Source: Enterobacteriaceae bacterium RIT714 (GTDB lineage Bacteria > Pseudomonadota > Gammaproteobacteria > Enterobacterales > Enterobacteriaceae). Taken from it: a stretch of DNA of 64,000 nt. The notes beneath the pieces were generated by a model. The model ran no database searches and had not been told where the DNA came from. It saw only the letters and a program-made list of their open reading frames with translations. Positions 36,077-46,620 of this stretch are shown here, one piece after another. The position numbers and the translations under genes were made by a program. The stretch spans positions 744,001 to 808,000 of the forward strand of contig WJYB01000001.1 of NCBI GenBank assembly GCA_009668015.1, given 5' to 3'. Within the stretch, counting starts at the first letter, position 1, and each line of letters begins with the position of its first letter.

Positions 36077-36754
36077 TCAGCGACGCGCACGCACAATCTG
36101 ATATTTCCGCGTCAAGTATTCGACAGGCACGCTCCAGATATGCACCAGGCGCGAGAACGGGAATATCACGAACAGAGTCATACCCAGCACCAGATGCATG
36201 CGGAAGATAAACGCGACACCCTCCAGATGCTCAGATGCACCACCGTGGAAGGTCACCACGGACTGCGCCCAGCCCACCAGCTTCATCATTTCGCTGCCGT
36301 CCATATGTTGGGCAGAGAAAGGAATCGTCGCCAGACCCAACGCACACTGGATAACCAGCACCGACATCACCAGAATGTCAGCCGCCGTTGTGGTCGCCCG
36401 GATGCGAGGACTGAACAGACGGCGTTTGAGCAGCAGCAGACCGCCCACCAGACACATCAGGCCGGCAGCACCGCCGCCAAACATCGCCATCTTCTGTTTC
36501 ACTTCCAGCGGCAGCCAGGCTTCATACATCCAGTGTGGCGTCAGCATCCCAAAGGCATGGCCCGCAATCACACCGAGGATTCCGATGTGAAACAGGTTTG
36601 ATGCCAGGTTCATGCCTTTGCGATCCAGCATCTGGCTGGAGCCCGCACGCCAGGTATATTGACCATAATCGTAACGCAACCAGCTCCCCACCAGGAACAC
36701 GGTACCCGCAATGTACGGATAGATATCGAAGAAGAACATATTCAGGAAGTGCAT
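36077..36754 (-). CDS. narI: Respiratory nitrate reductase gamma subunit (cytochrome b)
   Basis: 225 residues with five membrane helices, starting [20 protein letters not shown]. Two b hemes are held by His residues in helices 2 and 5 (the [14 protein letters not shown] and [12 protein letters not shown] regions). It takes electrons from quinol at the periplasmic side of the inner membrane and passes them to NarH. Overlaps narJ by one base. Confidence 0.97.
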   Translation of the reverse strand: MHFLNMFFFDIYPYIAGTVFLVGSWLRYDYGQYTWRAGSSQMLDRKGMNLASNLFHIGILGVIAGHAFGMLTPHWMYEAWLPLEVKQKMAMFGGGAAGLMCLVGGLLLLKRRLFSPRIRATTTAADILVMSVLVIQCALGLATIPFSAQHMDGSEMMKLVGWAQSVVTFHGGASEHLEGVAFIFRMHLVLGMTLFVIFPFSRLVHIWSVPVEYLTRKYQIVRARR

Positions 36755-37464
36755 TATTGCTGTCCTCCGTTAGAGATATTCAAATATTGCGGGGCGACAG
36801 CTCCGGCAAAACGACGCTGGTGAGCAGAAATTTCAGACTCGCCGCAATTCTGGTCAGCAAAGAATTTCACCTGCTCTTCTTCCCAGACTGCATCCAGCGC
36901 CTGTGGGGTATCATCACGCGCTTCATCGGCGATTTTGTCGGCGACTTTGTTCGTGTCGATTGCCGCATTGGCGAGCTTCACCAGCAGATCGAACAACACC
37001 GCATAACGGCTTTCACGTTGTTGCAGACGCGCACTAAGCAGCGCCAGAATCGGCGCGATGTCCTGCAATCCGCCCAACGCTTCTGCCTGTGGCAACTGCG
37101 CCAGATACTCCAGATACAATGGCAGATGATCCGGCAGTTCGCGGCTGTCCAGCTGCAAACCATGCGCTTCATACTGCGCCATCAGATCGACCATCGCCTG
37201 ACCACGGTCGCGTGATTCACCGTGAACATGTTCAAACAGCAGCAATGACGTTGCGCGGCCGCGATCAAACAGCTGGCTGTAGTCAGACTGCGCGTCCAGA
37301 AGATCCTGCGACAATAAATCGCGCAGGAAAACGCCCAGCATCTGGGCATCTTCTTTATCCAGGTTTTCAGATGACGCGAGTGCATCGAAGAGTTCCTGCT
37401 GATGCTGCCACAAGGCAGCATCCGGATACTCGAGCAGACGCGAAACAATGACGAGTTCAATCAT
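36754..37464 (-). CDS. narJ: Nitrate reductase assembly chaperone
   Basis: 236 residues, acidic, all-helical TorD/NarJ family. It binds the N terminus of NarG and guides insertion of the molybdenum cofactor and the FS0 cluster before NarGH joins NarI; it is not part of the mature enzyme. Overlaps narH by 4 bases and narI by one. Confidence 0.96.
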   Translation of the reverse strand: MIELVIVSRLLEYPDAALWQHQQELFDALASSENLDKEDAQMLGVFLRDLLSQDLLDAQSDYSQLFDRGRATSLLLFEHVHGESRDRGQAMVDLMAQYEAHGLQLDSRELPDHLPLYLEYLAQLPQAEALGGLQDIAPILALLSARLQQRESRYAVLFDLLVKLANAAIDTNKVADKIADEARDDTPQALDAVWEEEQVKFFADQNCGESEISAHQRRFAGAVAPQYLNISNGGQQ

Positions 37465-38996
37465 TGGTGCGGCTCCGTTTTGCTGGTCACATCCATCGCG
37501 TCAATGCGACGGCTGTTGAACAGGTTGAATTTGCTGTCTGAACCGTGGCAACCATCACCGAAGGTAAAGCCACAACCGCTTTTCTCCGGGAAGGCTTCGC
37601 GAGCCAGTTCACGGTGGCTGCTCGGCACCACGAAACGATCTTCGTAGTTCGCAATTGCCAGGTAACGGTACATCTCCTGCGCCTGCGCTTCGCTCAGACC
37701 CACTTCTTCCAGCGCACGAGTATCAATGACCCCGTCCACGGTTTCAGCACGTTTGAAGTGGCGCATCGCCAGCATACGTTTCAGGGCCAGCAGCACCGGC
37801 TGGGTATCGCCTGCGGTGAGCAGGTTTGCCAGGTACTGAACCGGAATACGCAGGCTTTCCACATCCGGCAGAATACCGTTGCTGCCCAGTTCACCCGCAT
37901 CGGCAGCGGACTGAATCGGTGACAGCGGCGGCACGTACCAGACCATCGGCAGCGTGCGATATTCAGGATGCAGCGGCAGCGCCAGCTTCCAGTCCATCGC
38001 CATTTTGTACACCGGCGACTGCTGTGCAGCGTCGATAACGCTCTGCGGAATGCCGTCTTTCAGCGCTTGTTCGATGACTTTTGGATCGTTCGGATCGAGG
38101 AACACATCCAGCTGACGCTGATAGAGATCTTTCTCGTTCTCAGTGCTTGCCGCGTTCTCAATCGCATCCGCGTCGTACAGCAGCACGCCGAGGTAACGAA
38201 TACGGCCTACACAGCTTTCAGAACAGACGGTCGGCATCCCCGCTTCGATACGCGGATAACAGAAGATGCACTTCTCGGACTTGCCGCTCTTCCAGTTGAA
38301 ATAGATTTTTTTGTACGGACAACCGGTAATACACATCCGCCAGCCGCGGCACTTGTCCTGGTCGATCAGCACGATACCGTCTTCTTCACGCTTGTAGATG
38401 GCACCGCTCGGGCAAGTCGCGACACACGCCGGGTTCAGGCAGTGTTCGCACAGGCGCGGCAGATACATCATGAAGGTGTTTTCGAACTGGCCATACATCG
38501 CTTTCTGCATGTTTTCGAAGTTCTGATCTTTCGACAGTTTTTCGAATTCGCCACCCAGATCATCTTCCCAGTTCGGGCCTTTGCTGATTTTGTCCATGCG
38601 CTGACCGGTGATCAGTGAGCGCGGACGAGCAATTGGCTGATGCTTGCTTTCCGGTGCGTTGTGCAGATTCTGGTAATCAAAATCAAACGGTTCGTAGTAA
38701 TCATCAATACCCGGCAGATGCGGGTTGGCGAAGATTTTCCCCAGCAGCAGCGCTTTGTTACCCATGCGCGGCACCAGTTTGCCGTTGATCTTACGGATCC
38801 AACCGCCCTTCCATTTTTCCTGGTTTTCCCAGTCAGTCGGGAAGCCGGTGCCCGGTTTGGTTTCAACGTTATTGAACCACGCGTATTCGGCACCTTCACG
38901 GCTGGTCCAGACATTTTTACAGGTGACTGAGCAGGTATGACAGCCGATGCATTTATCCAGATTCAGCACCATGCCGACTTGTGAACGAATTTTCAT
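37461..38996 (-). CDS. narH: Respiratory nitrate reductase beta subunit (Fe-S)
   Basis: 511 residues. Four Fe-S clusters are bound by CIGCHTCSVTCKN, CEHCLNPACVATCPSGA, CRGWRMCITGCPY (Trp in place of one Cys, the [3Fe-4S] site) and CIFCYPRIEAG. It wires NarI hemes to NarG on the cytoplasmic side. Overlaps narG by 4 bases. Confidence 0.98.
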   Translation of the reverse strand: MKIRSQVGMVLNLDKCIGCHTCSVTCKNVWTSREGAEYAWFNNVETKPGTGFPTDWENQEKWKGGWIRKINGKLVPRMGNKALLLGKIFANPHLPGIDDYYEPFDFDYQNLHNAPESKHQPIARPRSLITGQRMDKISKGPNWEDDLGGEFEKLSKDQNFENMQKAMYGQFENTFMMYLPRLCEHCLNPACVATCPSGAIYKREEDGIVLIDQDKCRGWRMCITGCPYKKIYFNWKSGKSEKCIFCYPRIEAGMPTVCSESCVGRIRYLGVLLYDADAIENAASTENEKDLYQRQLDVFLDPNDPKVIEQALKDGIPQSVIDAAQQSPVYKMAMDWKLALPLHPEYRTLPMVWYVPPLSPIQSAADAGELGSNGILPDVESLRIPVQYLANLLTAGDTQPVLLALKRMLAMRHFKRAETVDGVIDTRALEEVGLSEAQAQEMYRYLAIANYEDRFVVPSSHRELAREAFPEKSGCGFTFGDGCHGSDSKFNLFNSRRIDAMDVTSKTEPHQ

Positions 38997-41900
38997 TTTA
39001 CGCTCTCCTGTACCTGGTCATTACCTTCGCCGTCTAACCAGTCAATATTCTTCATCTTACGCACCACCACGAACTCATCGCGGTTCGAGCCGACAGTGCC
39101 GTAGTAGTTAAAGCTGTACGCCAGTTGCGCATAGCCGCCGATCATGTGGGTCGGTTTTGGCGTAATACGGGTAACCGAGTTGTGAATACCGCCACGCTGT
39201 TGCGTAATCTCTGAACCTGGCAGGTTCACGATACGTTCCTGAGCGTGGTACATCATGGTCATCCCCGCAGGAACGCGCTGGCTCACTACCGCACGAGCGG
39301 TCAATGCACCGTTGCTGTTGAAGACTTCGATCCAGTCGTTATCCACGATGCCCAGATCTTTGGCATCCACTTCGCTCATCCAGACGATAGGCCCGCCGCG
39401 ACCCAGGGTCAGCATCAGCAGGTTATCGCTGTAGGTGGAGTGGATCCCCCACTTCTGGTGCGGTGTCAGGAAGTTAAGCGCTTTCTCCGGATTACCGTTC
39501 GACTTCTCGCCCATCACCTCTTTCACCGAACGCGTATCAATCGGCGGACGGTAGACCAGCAGGCTTTCACCAAAATCACGCATCCATTGGTGGTCCTGAT
39601 ACAGGGACTGACGGCCGGTCAGTGTGCGCCACGGGATCAGCTCGTGAACGTTGGTATACCCGGCGTTGTAGGACACATGCTCATCTTCCAGACCAGACCA
39701 GGTCGGGCTGGAGATAATTTTGCGCGGCTGGGCCTGAATATCGCGGAAGCGGATTTTCTCGTCTTCTTTGTTCAGCGCCAGATGCGTATGGTCGCGACCG
39801 GTAAACTCGCTGAGCGCAGCCCAGGCTTTCACTGCCACCTGACCGTTCGTTTCCGGAGCCAGCGTCAGGATCATTTCCGCTGCATCAATCGCTGTGTTCA
39901 GCATCGGCTGACCTTTGGCCGGACCGTCTGCTTTGGTGTAATTGAGCTTACGCAGCAGATCCATCTCGCTCTGGGTATTCCAGGCGATACCTTTCCCGCC
40001 GTTGCCGATTTTCTCCATCAACGGACCAATGGAGGTGAAACGCTCCCAGGTGGCCGGATAGTCACGCTCGACAGGAATGATATGCGGCGCGGTTTTACCT
40101 GGGATCAGGTCGCATTCGCCTTTTTTCCAGTCCTTCACATCCAGCGGCTGCGCCAGTTCGGCGGCGGAGTCGTGCTGGATGGGCAGCGTCACCACGTCGG
40201 TTTCAACGCCGAGATGTCCAACGCATACTTCTGAGAATTTCTTCGCGATGTCCTTGTAGATTTCCCAGTCGCTTTTGGAGTCCCACGCCGGGTCAACGGC
40301 CGCAGACAGCGGATGAATAAACGGATGCATATCCGAGGTATTCATGTCGTCTTTTTCATACCAGGTCGCGGTTGGCAGCACGATATCGGAGTACAGGCAG
40401 GTGCTCGACAGACGGAAGTCCAGGGTCACCACCAGATCCAGCTTGCCGTCGAGACCGTTATCTTTCCACTCGACTTCTTCTGGTTTCACGCCGCCCTGTT
40501 TGCCCAGATCTTTACCCTGAATACCGTGGTCAGTACCCAGCAGGTACTTCAGCATGTACTCATGGCCTTTACCGGACGATCCCAGCAGGTTTGAACGCCA
40601 GATAAACAGGTTACGCGGATGGTTTTTACCGTTTTCAGGCTGTTCCGCCGCAAAGCGAATCGAGCCGTCTTTCAGCGATTTCACGGTGTAATCCACCGGT
40701 GACATCCCTGCTTTTTTCGCCTCTTCAGCGATACGCAGCGGGTTTGTGCCCAGCTGTGGCGCAGATGGTAGCCAGCCCATACGCTCGGCGCGTACGTTGA
40801 AATCGATCAAATGGCCGCTATAACGAGATTTATCCGCCATTGGCGACAGCAGTTCTTGCGCCGTCACGGTTTCGTAACGCCACTGGCTGGAGTGGTTATA
40901 GAAGTAGGAGGTGCTGTTCATGTGACGCGCAGGACGCTGCCAGTCAAGGGCAAACGCCAGCGGCTGCCAGCCGGTCTGCGGACGCAGTTTTTCCTGGCCA
41001 ACATAGTGTGCCCAACCGCCGCCGCTCTGGCCGATACAGCCGCAGAACACCAGCATATTGATCAGCCCACGATAGTTCATATCGAGGTGATACCAGTGGT
41101 TCAGACCGGCACCCACGATAATCATCGAACGACCGTGCGTCTTGTCGGCGTTGTCAGCAAATTCACGTGCGATACGGGTGATGTGGGCGCGCGGAACGCC
41201 GGTGATCTGCTCTGCCCAGGCCGGCGTATAGGCTTTAATATCGTCGTAACTGGTAGCGCAATTTTCGTCATTCAGACCGCGTTCCAGACCATAGTTGGCC
41301 ATCGTGAGGTCATAAACGGTGGTTACCAGCGCGGTGGAGCCGTCAGCCAGTTGCAGACGCTTCACCGGCAGTTTATGCAGCAGGATATTTTCCAGCTCCA
41401 CTTTATTGAAGTGCTCAGTCCCCTCACCACCGAAGTAAGGGAAGCCCACTTCTGCGATATCGTCCTGACTGCCCAGCATGCTCAGGCGCAGTTCAGTCTC
41501 TTCGCCCGTGGTCGCGTTACGTTGCTCCAGGTTCCACTTGCCTTTTTCACCCCAACGGAAACCGATAGAGCCGTTAGGCGCCACCATATCGCCATCATTG
41601 TTAAAGGCGACGGTTTTCCATTCCGGGTTATTTTCCTGGCCCAGCGCATCCACCAGGTCAGCCGCACGCAGCATACGACCTGCCGCATAATAGCCATCGC
41701 GCTCTTCCAGCATCACCAGCATCGGCATGTCGGTATAGCGACGCACATAGTCAGTGAAATACTGGCTCGGTTTGTCGAGGTGGAATTCACGCAGCATCAC
41801 ATGGCCCATCGCCAGTGCCATTGCGGCGTCAGTACCCTGCTTCGGTGCCAGCCACTGGTCACACAGTTTGGCGATCTCGGCGTAGTCAGGCGTCACAGCA

Positions 41901-42736
41901 ACGGTTTTGGTGCCTTTGTAACGCACTTCCGTAAAGAAGTGGGCATCCGGCGTACGGGTCTGCGGAACGTTTGAACCCCAGGCGATGATGTAGCTGGAGT
42001 TGTACCAGTCGGCGGATTCAGGAACGTCAGTTTGCTCGCCCCAGGTCTGCGGAGACGCTGGCGGTAAATCGCAGTACCAGTCGTAGAAGCTCAGGCAGGT
42101 TCCGCCGATCAGAGACAGATAGCGCGCGCCGGAAGCGTAAGAGACCATCGACATCGCCGGGATCGGCGAGAAACCGGCCACGCGGTCAGGGCCGTAAGTT
42201 TTGACGGTGTAGACGTTAGAGGCGGCAATCAGCTCATTCACTTCCTGCCAGGACGAGCGGACAAAACCGCCGCGTCCACGCGCCTGTTTGAAGCTTTTCG
42301 CTTTGTCGGCATCTTCAATAATAGAAGCCCAGGCATCCACCGGATCGCTGTGCTGCACTTTTGCTTCACGCCACATTTTCATCAGGCGTTTACGCATCAG
42401 CGGATATTTCAGGCGGTTAGCACTGTACAGATACCAGGAGTAGCTTGCGCCGCGTGGACAGCCGCGCGGTTCGTGGTTCGGTAGATCGGGGCGAGTGCGC
42501 GGATAGTCGGTCTGCTGCATCTCCCAGGTCACCAGACCATTCTTCACGAAGATCTTCCAGCTACAAGAACCGGTGCAGTTTACACCGTGGGTAGAACGCA
42601 CGACTTTATCGTGCTGCCAACGTTGACGGTAACCGTCTTCCCAGTCCCGGTTGGTTTCCAGAACCTGGCCGTGCCCATCGGCAAATGTTTCGCCCTTCTG
42701 CTTGAAGTAGCGAAACCGGTCCAAAAATTTGCTCAT
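38993..42736 (-). CDS. narG: Respiratory nitrate reductase alpha subunit (Mo-bisMGD)
   Basis: 1247 residues, the E. coli length. The N terminus (MSKFLDRFRYFKQKG) holds a vestigial twin-Arg-like signal recognised by NarJ. The FS0 cluster is bound by His50, Cys54 and Cys58 in HGVNCTGSCSW plus a Cys in EPRGCPRGAS. The rest is a molybdopterin oxidoreductase with two MGD-binding regions. It reduces nitrate to nitrite on the cytoplasmic side, building proton-motive force with formate or NADH dehydrogenases. First gene of narGHJI; FNR and NarL sites are upstream. Confidence 0.98.
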   Translation of the reverse strand: MSKFLDRFRYFKQKGETFADGHGQVLETNRDWEDGYRQRWQHDKVVRSTHGVNCTGSCSWKIFVKNGLVTWEMQQTDYPRTRPDLPNHEPRGCPRGASYSWYLYSANRLKYPLMRKRLMKMWREAKVQHSDPVDAWASIIEDADKAKSFKQARGRGGFVRSSWQEVNELIAASNVYTVKTYGPDRVAGFSPIPAMSMVSYASGARYLSLIGGTCLSFYDWYCDLPPASPQTWGEQTDVPESADWYNSSYIIAWGSNVPQTRTPDAHFFTEVRYKGTKTVAVTPDYAEIAKLCDQWLAPKQGTDAAMALAMGHVMLREFHLDKPSQYFTDYVRRYTDMPMLVMLEERDGYYAAGRMLRAADLVDALGQENNPEWKTVAFNNDGDMVAPNGSIGFRWGEKGKWNLEQRNATTGEETELRLSMLGSQDDIAEVGFPYFGGEGTEHFNKVELENILLHKLPVKRLQLADGSTALVTTVYDLTMANYGLERGLNDENCATSYDDIKAYTPAWAEQITGVPRAHITRIAREFADNADKTHGRSMIIVGAGLNHWYHLDMNYRGLINMLVFCGCIGQSGGGWAHYVGQEKLRPQTGWQPLAFALDWQRPARHMNSTSYFYNHSSQWRYETVTAQELLSPMADKSRYSGHLIDFNVRAERMGWLPSAPQLGTNPLRIAEEAKKAGMSPVDYTVKSLKDGSIRFAAEQPENGKNHPRNLFIWRSNLLGSSGKGHEYMLKYLLGTDHGIQGKDLGKQGGVKPEEVEWKDNGLDGKLDLVVTLDFRLSSTCLYSDIVLPTATWYEKDDMNTSDMHPFIHPLSAAVDPAWDSKSDWEIYKDIAKKFSEVCVGHLGVETDVVTLPIQHDSAAELAQPLDVKDWKKGECDLIPGKTAPHIIPVERDYPATWERFTSIGPLMEKIGNGGKGIAWNTQSEMDLLRKLNYTKADGPAKGQPMLNTAIDAAEMILTLAPETNGQVAVKAWAALSEFTGRDHTHLALNKEDEKIRFRDIQAQPRKIISSPTWSGLEDEHVSYNAGYTNVHELIPWRTLTGRQSLYQDHQWMRDFGESLLVYRPPIDTRSVKEVMGEKSNGNPEKALNFLTPHQKWGIHSTYSDNLLMLTLGRGGPIVWMSEVDAKDLGIVDNDWIEVFNSNGALTARAVVSQRVPAGMTMMYHAQERIVNLPGSEITQQRGGIHNSVTRITPKPTHMIGGYAQLAYSFNYYGTVGSNRDEFVVVRKMKNIDWLDGEGNDQVQESVK

Positions 42737-42822
42737 CGGGTATCTCCTGTGTGGAGCCTGTGGCTCTCTAAATCGACATTGCTGATTTGCAGCGAAGGTA
42801 ACGCTATGAAAGATGGTGAGAA

Positions 42823-42836
42823 TTGATAACGATCAA
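42823..42836 (-). promoter_or_regulatory. FNR site of the narG promoter
   Basis: TTGATAACGATCAA is a perfect match to TTGATnnnnATCAA. It lies 87-100 bases before the narG ATG; with the site at -41.5, as in E. coli, transcription would begin near 42788. Anaerobic activation by FNR is expected. Confidence 0.9.
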
Positions 42837-42979
42837 GACGGGCGGCGTCTTTTCAACGGGGTATTAGAACAAATACCACCAAAGCGGTATAAAACCTTAT
42901 TTTTTATCTATCTGTTTTATATATGTATTTTTTATTTATCGTACAAATAGAACGGGTTTTTTTAACATATCAGGTATTA

Positions 42980-42986
42980 AGGAGTA
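42980..42986 (-). promoter_or_regulatory. NarL heptamer of the narG promoter
   Basis: TACTCCT on the minus strand is a perfect NarL heptamer. Its centre is 195 bases upstream of the inferred start (42788), the same place as the high-affinity NarL site of E. coli narG. The AT-rich stretch between (42895-42965) fits the IHF-bent spacer. No gene is present in 42737-43073. Confidence 0.75.
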
Positions 42987-43073
42987 GATGCTGCTGCAAA
43001 GCGATGGCGATCACAGCGCCCATGCTGCATGCCCGTTGACGTCAATTAAGTATGTTGTAACTAAAATCATGCT

Positions 43074-43099
43074 AAAAAAAACGCGGCCCTGAGGCCGCG
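43074..43099 (-). terminator. narK terminator
   Basis: CGCGGCC / GGCCGCG stem with loop TCAG on the minus strand, followed by eight T; 17 bases after the narK stop. Confidence 0.93.
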
Positions 43100-43116
43100 C
43101 AAACGGATAATCAAAC

Positions 43117-44514
43117 TTACTTATTTTTTTTAGAATGACGTCCGTATACCACCCATGTGATCACTACGCAGGCGATATAGAAGAAGAGGAAAATTTTCAT
43201 TGCTCCTGCCGGAGAACCCGTCAGATCCAGAGAGATACCAAAGGCTTTCGGAATAAAGAAGCCACCAATGGCACCAATCGCAGAGATAAAGCCCAGTGCG
43301 GCTGCGGTATCGGTCGCCGCTTCGCGCATCGCCTGCTCTTCACTGCCACCCTGTGCTTTCACACGATCCATGGTCAGTTTACGGAAGATCACAGAGATCA
43401 TCTGGAAGGTAGAAGCACTGCCCAGACCGGCCGTCAGGAACAGCACCATAAACACGGAGAAGAACGCGACAAAATTACCGCCCTGACCGTTAGTCGGCAG
43501 GGTGAGGAACAGCAGTGCGCAGAAAATCGCCATCACCACAAAGTTCACCAGCGTCACGCGCGTGCCGCCCAGACGGTCGGAAATCATCCCGCCGGTTGAA
43601 CGCGCCAGTGCGCCAATGAACGGACCGAAGAAGGCAAAATGCAGGATCTGCACATCAGGGAACTGGGTTTTCGACAGCATCGCAAAACCGGCGGAGAAGC
43701 CGATAAACGAGCCAAACGTTGCCAGATACAGCAGCGCCATGATCCACAAATGCGCGCGTTTCAGAACCGGCAGCTGCTCGCTCAAAGAGGCTTTAGACGC
43801 TGACAGGTCGTTCATAAAGAACCACGATGCCAGGGTAAAGATAATCAGGAAGGGAACCCAAATCCACGCCGCGTTTTCCAGGAACAGCTTAGAGCCGTCG
43901 GCCTGTTCAACGCCCGTACCGCCGAAGACCGCAAAGATAGACATCGAAATGGCCAGTGGCGCAATCAACTGCATCACGCTGACGCCCATATTGCCCAAGC
44001 CGCCGTTAATGCCCAGTGCGCCGCCCTGCTTCTCTTTCGGGAAGAAGAAACTGATGTTCGCCATGCTGGAGGCAAAGTTTGCCCCGGCAAAACCGCACAG
44101 CAGTGCGATGATCACAAACACGCTAAAAGGGGTGGAGGTGTCCTGCACCGCAAAGCCCAGCCAAACGCAAGGCACGATCATGATACCGGTGCTGAATGCC
44201 GTCCAGCGACGTCCGCCAAACAGCGGAACCATAAACGCGTAAGGAACGCGCAGCAGCGCGCCAGAAAGCGCCGGTAAAGCCGTCAACATAAACAGCTGAT
44301 CGGTCGTAAAGGTGAAGCCAACTTTGGGTAAATTCACTGCCACAGCACTAAACAGCATCCAGACGCAGAATGCCAACAACAAACATGGAACAGAAATCCA
44401 TAGATTACGACTTGCTACACGTTGCCCGCGCTGTTGCCAGAACGCCGGATCTTCCGGACGCCACTCTGTTATAACAGCACCGGATGCCCTTTCGGGGGCA
44501 GTTGAGTGACTCAT
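43117..44514 (-). CDS. narK: Nitrate/nitrite antiporter
   Basis: 465 residues from the ATG at 44514 (MSHSTAPERASGAVI), chosen by the E. coli match and AGAGG upstream; a GTG two codons earlier is possible. Twelve membrane helices of the major facilitator superfamily. Both nitrate-signature motifs are visible: GGLGNMGVSVMQ in helix 5 and FISAIGAIGGFFIPK in helix 11. It brings nitrate in and lets nitrite out for NarGHI. Divergent from narX. Confidence 0.97.
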   Translation of the reverse strand: MSHSTAPERASGAVITEWRPEDPAFWQQRGQRVASRNLWISVPCLLLAFCVWMLFSAVAVNLPKVGFTFTTDQLFMLTALPALSGALLRVPYAFMVPLFGGRRWTAFSTGIMIVPCVWLGFAVQDTSTPFSVFVIIALLCGFAGANFASSMANISFFFPKEKQGGALGINGGLGNMGVSVMQLIAPLAISMSIFAVFGGTGVEQADGSKLFLENAAWIWVPFLIIFTLASWFFMNDLSASKASLSEQLPVLKRAHLWIMALLYLATFGSFIGFSAGFAMLSKTQFPDVQILHFAFFGPFIGALARSTGGMISDRLGGTRVTLVNFVVMAIFCALLFLTLPTNGQGGNFVAFFSVFMVLFLTAGLGSASTFQMISVIFRKLTMDRVKAQGGSEEQAMREAATDTAAALGFISAIGAIGGFFIPKAFGISLDLTGSPAGAMKIFLFFYIACVVITWVVYGRHSKKNK

Positions 44515-44572
44515 AGACACCTCTGATTTTCGAATGATGCCGCAAACATTAGGGGTTTAGGCTGGATCTAAG

Positions 44573-44586
44573 TTGATATAAATCAA
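44573..44586 (-). promoter_or_regulatory. FNR site of the narK promoter
   Basis: TTGATATAAATCAA is a perfect FNR consensus. Placed at -41.5, transcription of narK would start near 44538, leaving a 24-base leader. A short palindrome TTTGACGGTCAAA (44602-44614) lies just upstream and may be a degenerate second site. Confidence 0.9.
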
Positions 44587-44711
44587 AGGAAAAGTTGACG
44601 GTTTGACGGTCAAAAAAACGCCATCACCCTTAGTGAGTAGGCTTTTTCGGCAAAAAAGGTGTGGTTTTTCACAGTGCTGACGGTTTACGATCGAAACCGC
44701 CCCCTGACTAT

Positions 44712-44767
44712 TACCCCTGCGGCAATTTAGGAGTAATCCTTTGTTGGTATGGGTATACTCCAGGGTA
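44712..44767. promoter_or_regulatory. Cluster of NarL heptamers between narK and narX
   Basis: Perfect fits to TACYYMT: TACCCCT (44712-44718, plus), TACTCCT (44729-44735, minus) and TACCCAT (44749-44755, minus). Fits at 6 of 7: TACTCCA (44756-44762, plus) and TACCCTG (44761-44767, minus). Their spacing relative to narK fits NarL activation from far upstream, as in E. coli; they also overlap the region just before narX. Confidence 0.75.
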
Positions 44768-44823
44768 TGCACGAGAATAGCGCCATTCCTGGAGGCAGAC
44801 AAAATCAGGAGCCAGGCAAGCCC

Positions 44824-46620
44824 ATGTTAAAACGACTCTTCTCCCCGCTGACACTGGTTAATCAGTTAGCCCTTATCGTCTTGCTGTCCACCGTTATTGG
44901 TGTGACCGGCATGGCGATCTCTGGCTGGCTGGTACAGGGTGTACAGGGTAGCGCGCATGCCATTAACGAGGCAGGCTCGTTGCGTATGCAGAGTTATCGC
45001 CTGTTGGCCGCCGTGCCGCTCACGGCAGAGGATAAACCGCTGTTGGACGAGATGGAGCGCACCGCTTTCAGCCCCGAGCTGGAATTCGCCGCCCGTCGGG
45101 ACGGTCAACAGACGCAGTTGAGGGCCTTACAGGCCTACTGGCGCGGCCAACTCGAACCCGGCCTGCAGCAGGCGCACAGCGCCGACACGGTTGCCGGAGA
45201 CGTCGCAAGTTTTGTCAGCCGCATCGACACGCTGGTCTCTTCTTTCGATCACACCACTGAACTGCGCATCGAACGGGTGGTGATGGTGCATCGGGTGATG
45301 GCGGCCTTTATGGCCTTACTGCTGCTTTTCACCATTGTCTGGCTAAGGGCGCGCTTATTATATCCGTGGCAGCAATTACTGGCCGTCGCGCGCGCCGTAA
45401 CGGCGCGTGATTTTACCCAACGCGCCCACGTCAGCGGCCGCAACGAGATGGCAATGCTCGGCCAGGCGCTGAATGATATGTCAGGCGAACTGGCCGAAAG
45501 CTACGCGGTGCTGGAAAAACGCGTACAAGAAAAAACGGCCGGCCTGGAGCAAAAGAACGAAATTCTCTCTTTCTTATGGCAGGCAAACCGTCGCCTGCAT
45601 TCACAGGTTCCGCTTTGTGAGCGCCTTTCACCGGTGCTCAACGGTCTGCAAAATCTGACACTTCTCCACGACATCGAACTGCGCGTTTATGACGTCGAAG
45701 ATGAAGAAAACCATCAGGAATTTACCTGTCAGTCCGATCTCTCCTGCGACGATAAAGGCTGTCATCTCTGCCCGCGCGGGCTGCCTCCTTTGACCAGCGG
45801 TGGGACCACGCTAAAATGGCGTCTCACGGACAGCCATACCCAATACGGTATTCTCCTGGCGACCCTCCCGACCGGCCGCCATTTGAGCCACGATCAACAG
45901 CAGCTCGTCGATACCCTGGTCGAGCAGTTGACCGCGACGCTGGCGCTCGACAGACACCAGGAAAAACAGCAGCAATTGATCGTGATGGAAGAACGCGCCA
46001 CCATCGCCCGCGAGCTTCACGACTCCATCGCCCAGTCGCTTTCCTGTATCAAGATGCAGGTCAGCTGCCTGCAAATGCAGGATGACGCCCTGCCCGAAAG
46101 CAGCAAACAGCTGTTGGGCCAGATACGCAATGAGCTGAATACCTCATGGGTACAGCTTCGTGAGCTGCTCACCACCTTCCGTCTGCAGCTCACCGAGCCG
46201 GGTTTACGCCCGGCGCTGGAGTCGAGCTGTCATGAGTTCAGCGCCCGGCTCGGGTTCCCGGTGAAGCTCGATTACCAACTTCCGCCGCGTTTTGTGCCTT
46301 CGCATCAGGCGATTCATTTATTACAGATCGCCCGCGAAGCCCTGAGCAATGTCCTTAAACATGCTGGCGCGACGGCGGTGACCGTTACCGTCAATCAACA
46401 CAACAATCAGGTAAAACTGGTTGTTCAGGATAACGGCCGCGGCGTGCCGGAAAACGCTGAAAGAACTAACCACTATGGTTTAATCATTATGCGAGACCGC
46501 GCCCAAAGCTTGCGCGGTGATTGCCAGATTCGCCGGGCTGAGACTGGCGGGACTGAAGTAGTGGTGACCTTTATTCCCGAAAAGCCCCTTATCACTTCTC
46601 AAGGAGAAAACCATGATTAA
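44824..46620 (+). CDS. narX: Nitrate/nitrite sensor histidine kinase NarX
   Basis: 598 residues from the ATG at 44824, the E. coli start ([20 protein letters not shown]); the open frame extends upstream without homology. Two membrane helices bracket a periplasmic sensor with the ligand P-box [19 protein letters not shown] and a Cys-rich linker ([13 protein letters not shown]) follow. The dimerisation/phosphoacceptor region is [18 protein letters not shown] and the ATPase part has NVLKHAGA and DNGRGVPE. Phosphorylates NarL (and NarP) when nitrate binds. Overlaps narL by 8 bases. Confidence 0.97.
   Translation: MLKRLFSPLTLVNQLALIVLLSTVIGVTGMAISGWLVQGVQGSAHAINEAGSLRMQSYRLLAAVPLTAEDKPLLDEMERTAFSPELEFAARRDGQQTQLRALQAYWRGQLEPGLQQAHSADTVAGDVASFVSRIDTLVSSFDHTTELRIERVVMVHRVMAAFMALLLLFTIVWLRARLLYPWQQLLAVARAVTARDFTQRAHVSGRNEMAMLGQALNDMSGELAESYAVLEKRVQEKTAGLEQKNEILSFLWQANRRLHSQVPLCERLSPVLNGLQNLTLLHDIELRVYDVEDEENHQEFTCQSDLSCDDKGCHLCPRGLPPLTSGGTTLKWRLTDSHTQYGILLATLPTGRHLSHDQQQLVDTLVEQLTATLALDRHQEKQQQLIVMEERATIARELHDSIAQSLSCIKMQVSCLQMQDDALPESSKQLLGQIRNELNTSWVQLRELLTTFRLQLTEPGLRPALESSCHEFSARLGFPVKLDYQLPPRFVPSHQAIHLLQIAREALSNVLKHAGATAVTVTVNQHNNQVKLVVQDNGRGVPENAERTNHYGLIIMRDRAQSLRGDCQIRRAETGGTEVVVTFIPEKPLITSQGENHD

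Noticed and set aside
39245..41974. Several long plus-strand frames opposite narG
   Set aside because: They mirror narG codons; no start context or family motif.
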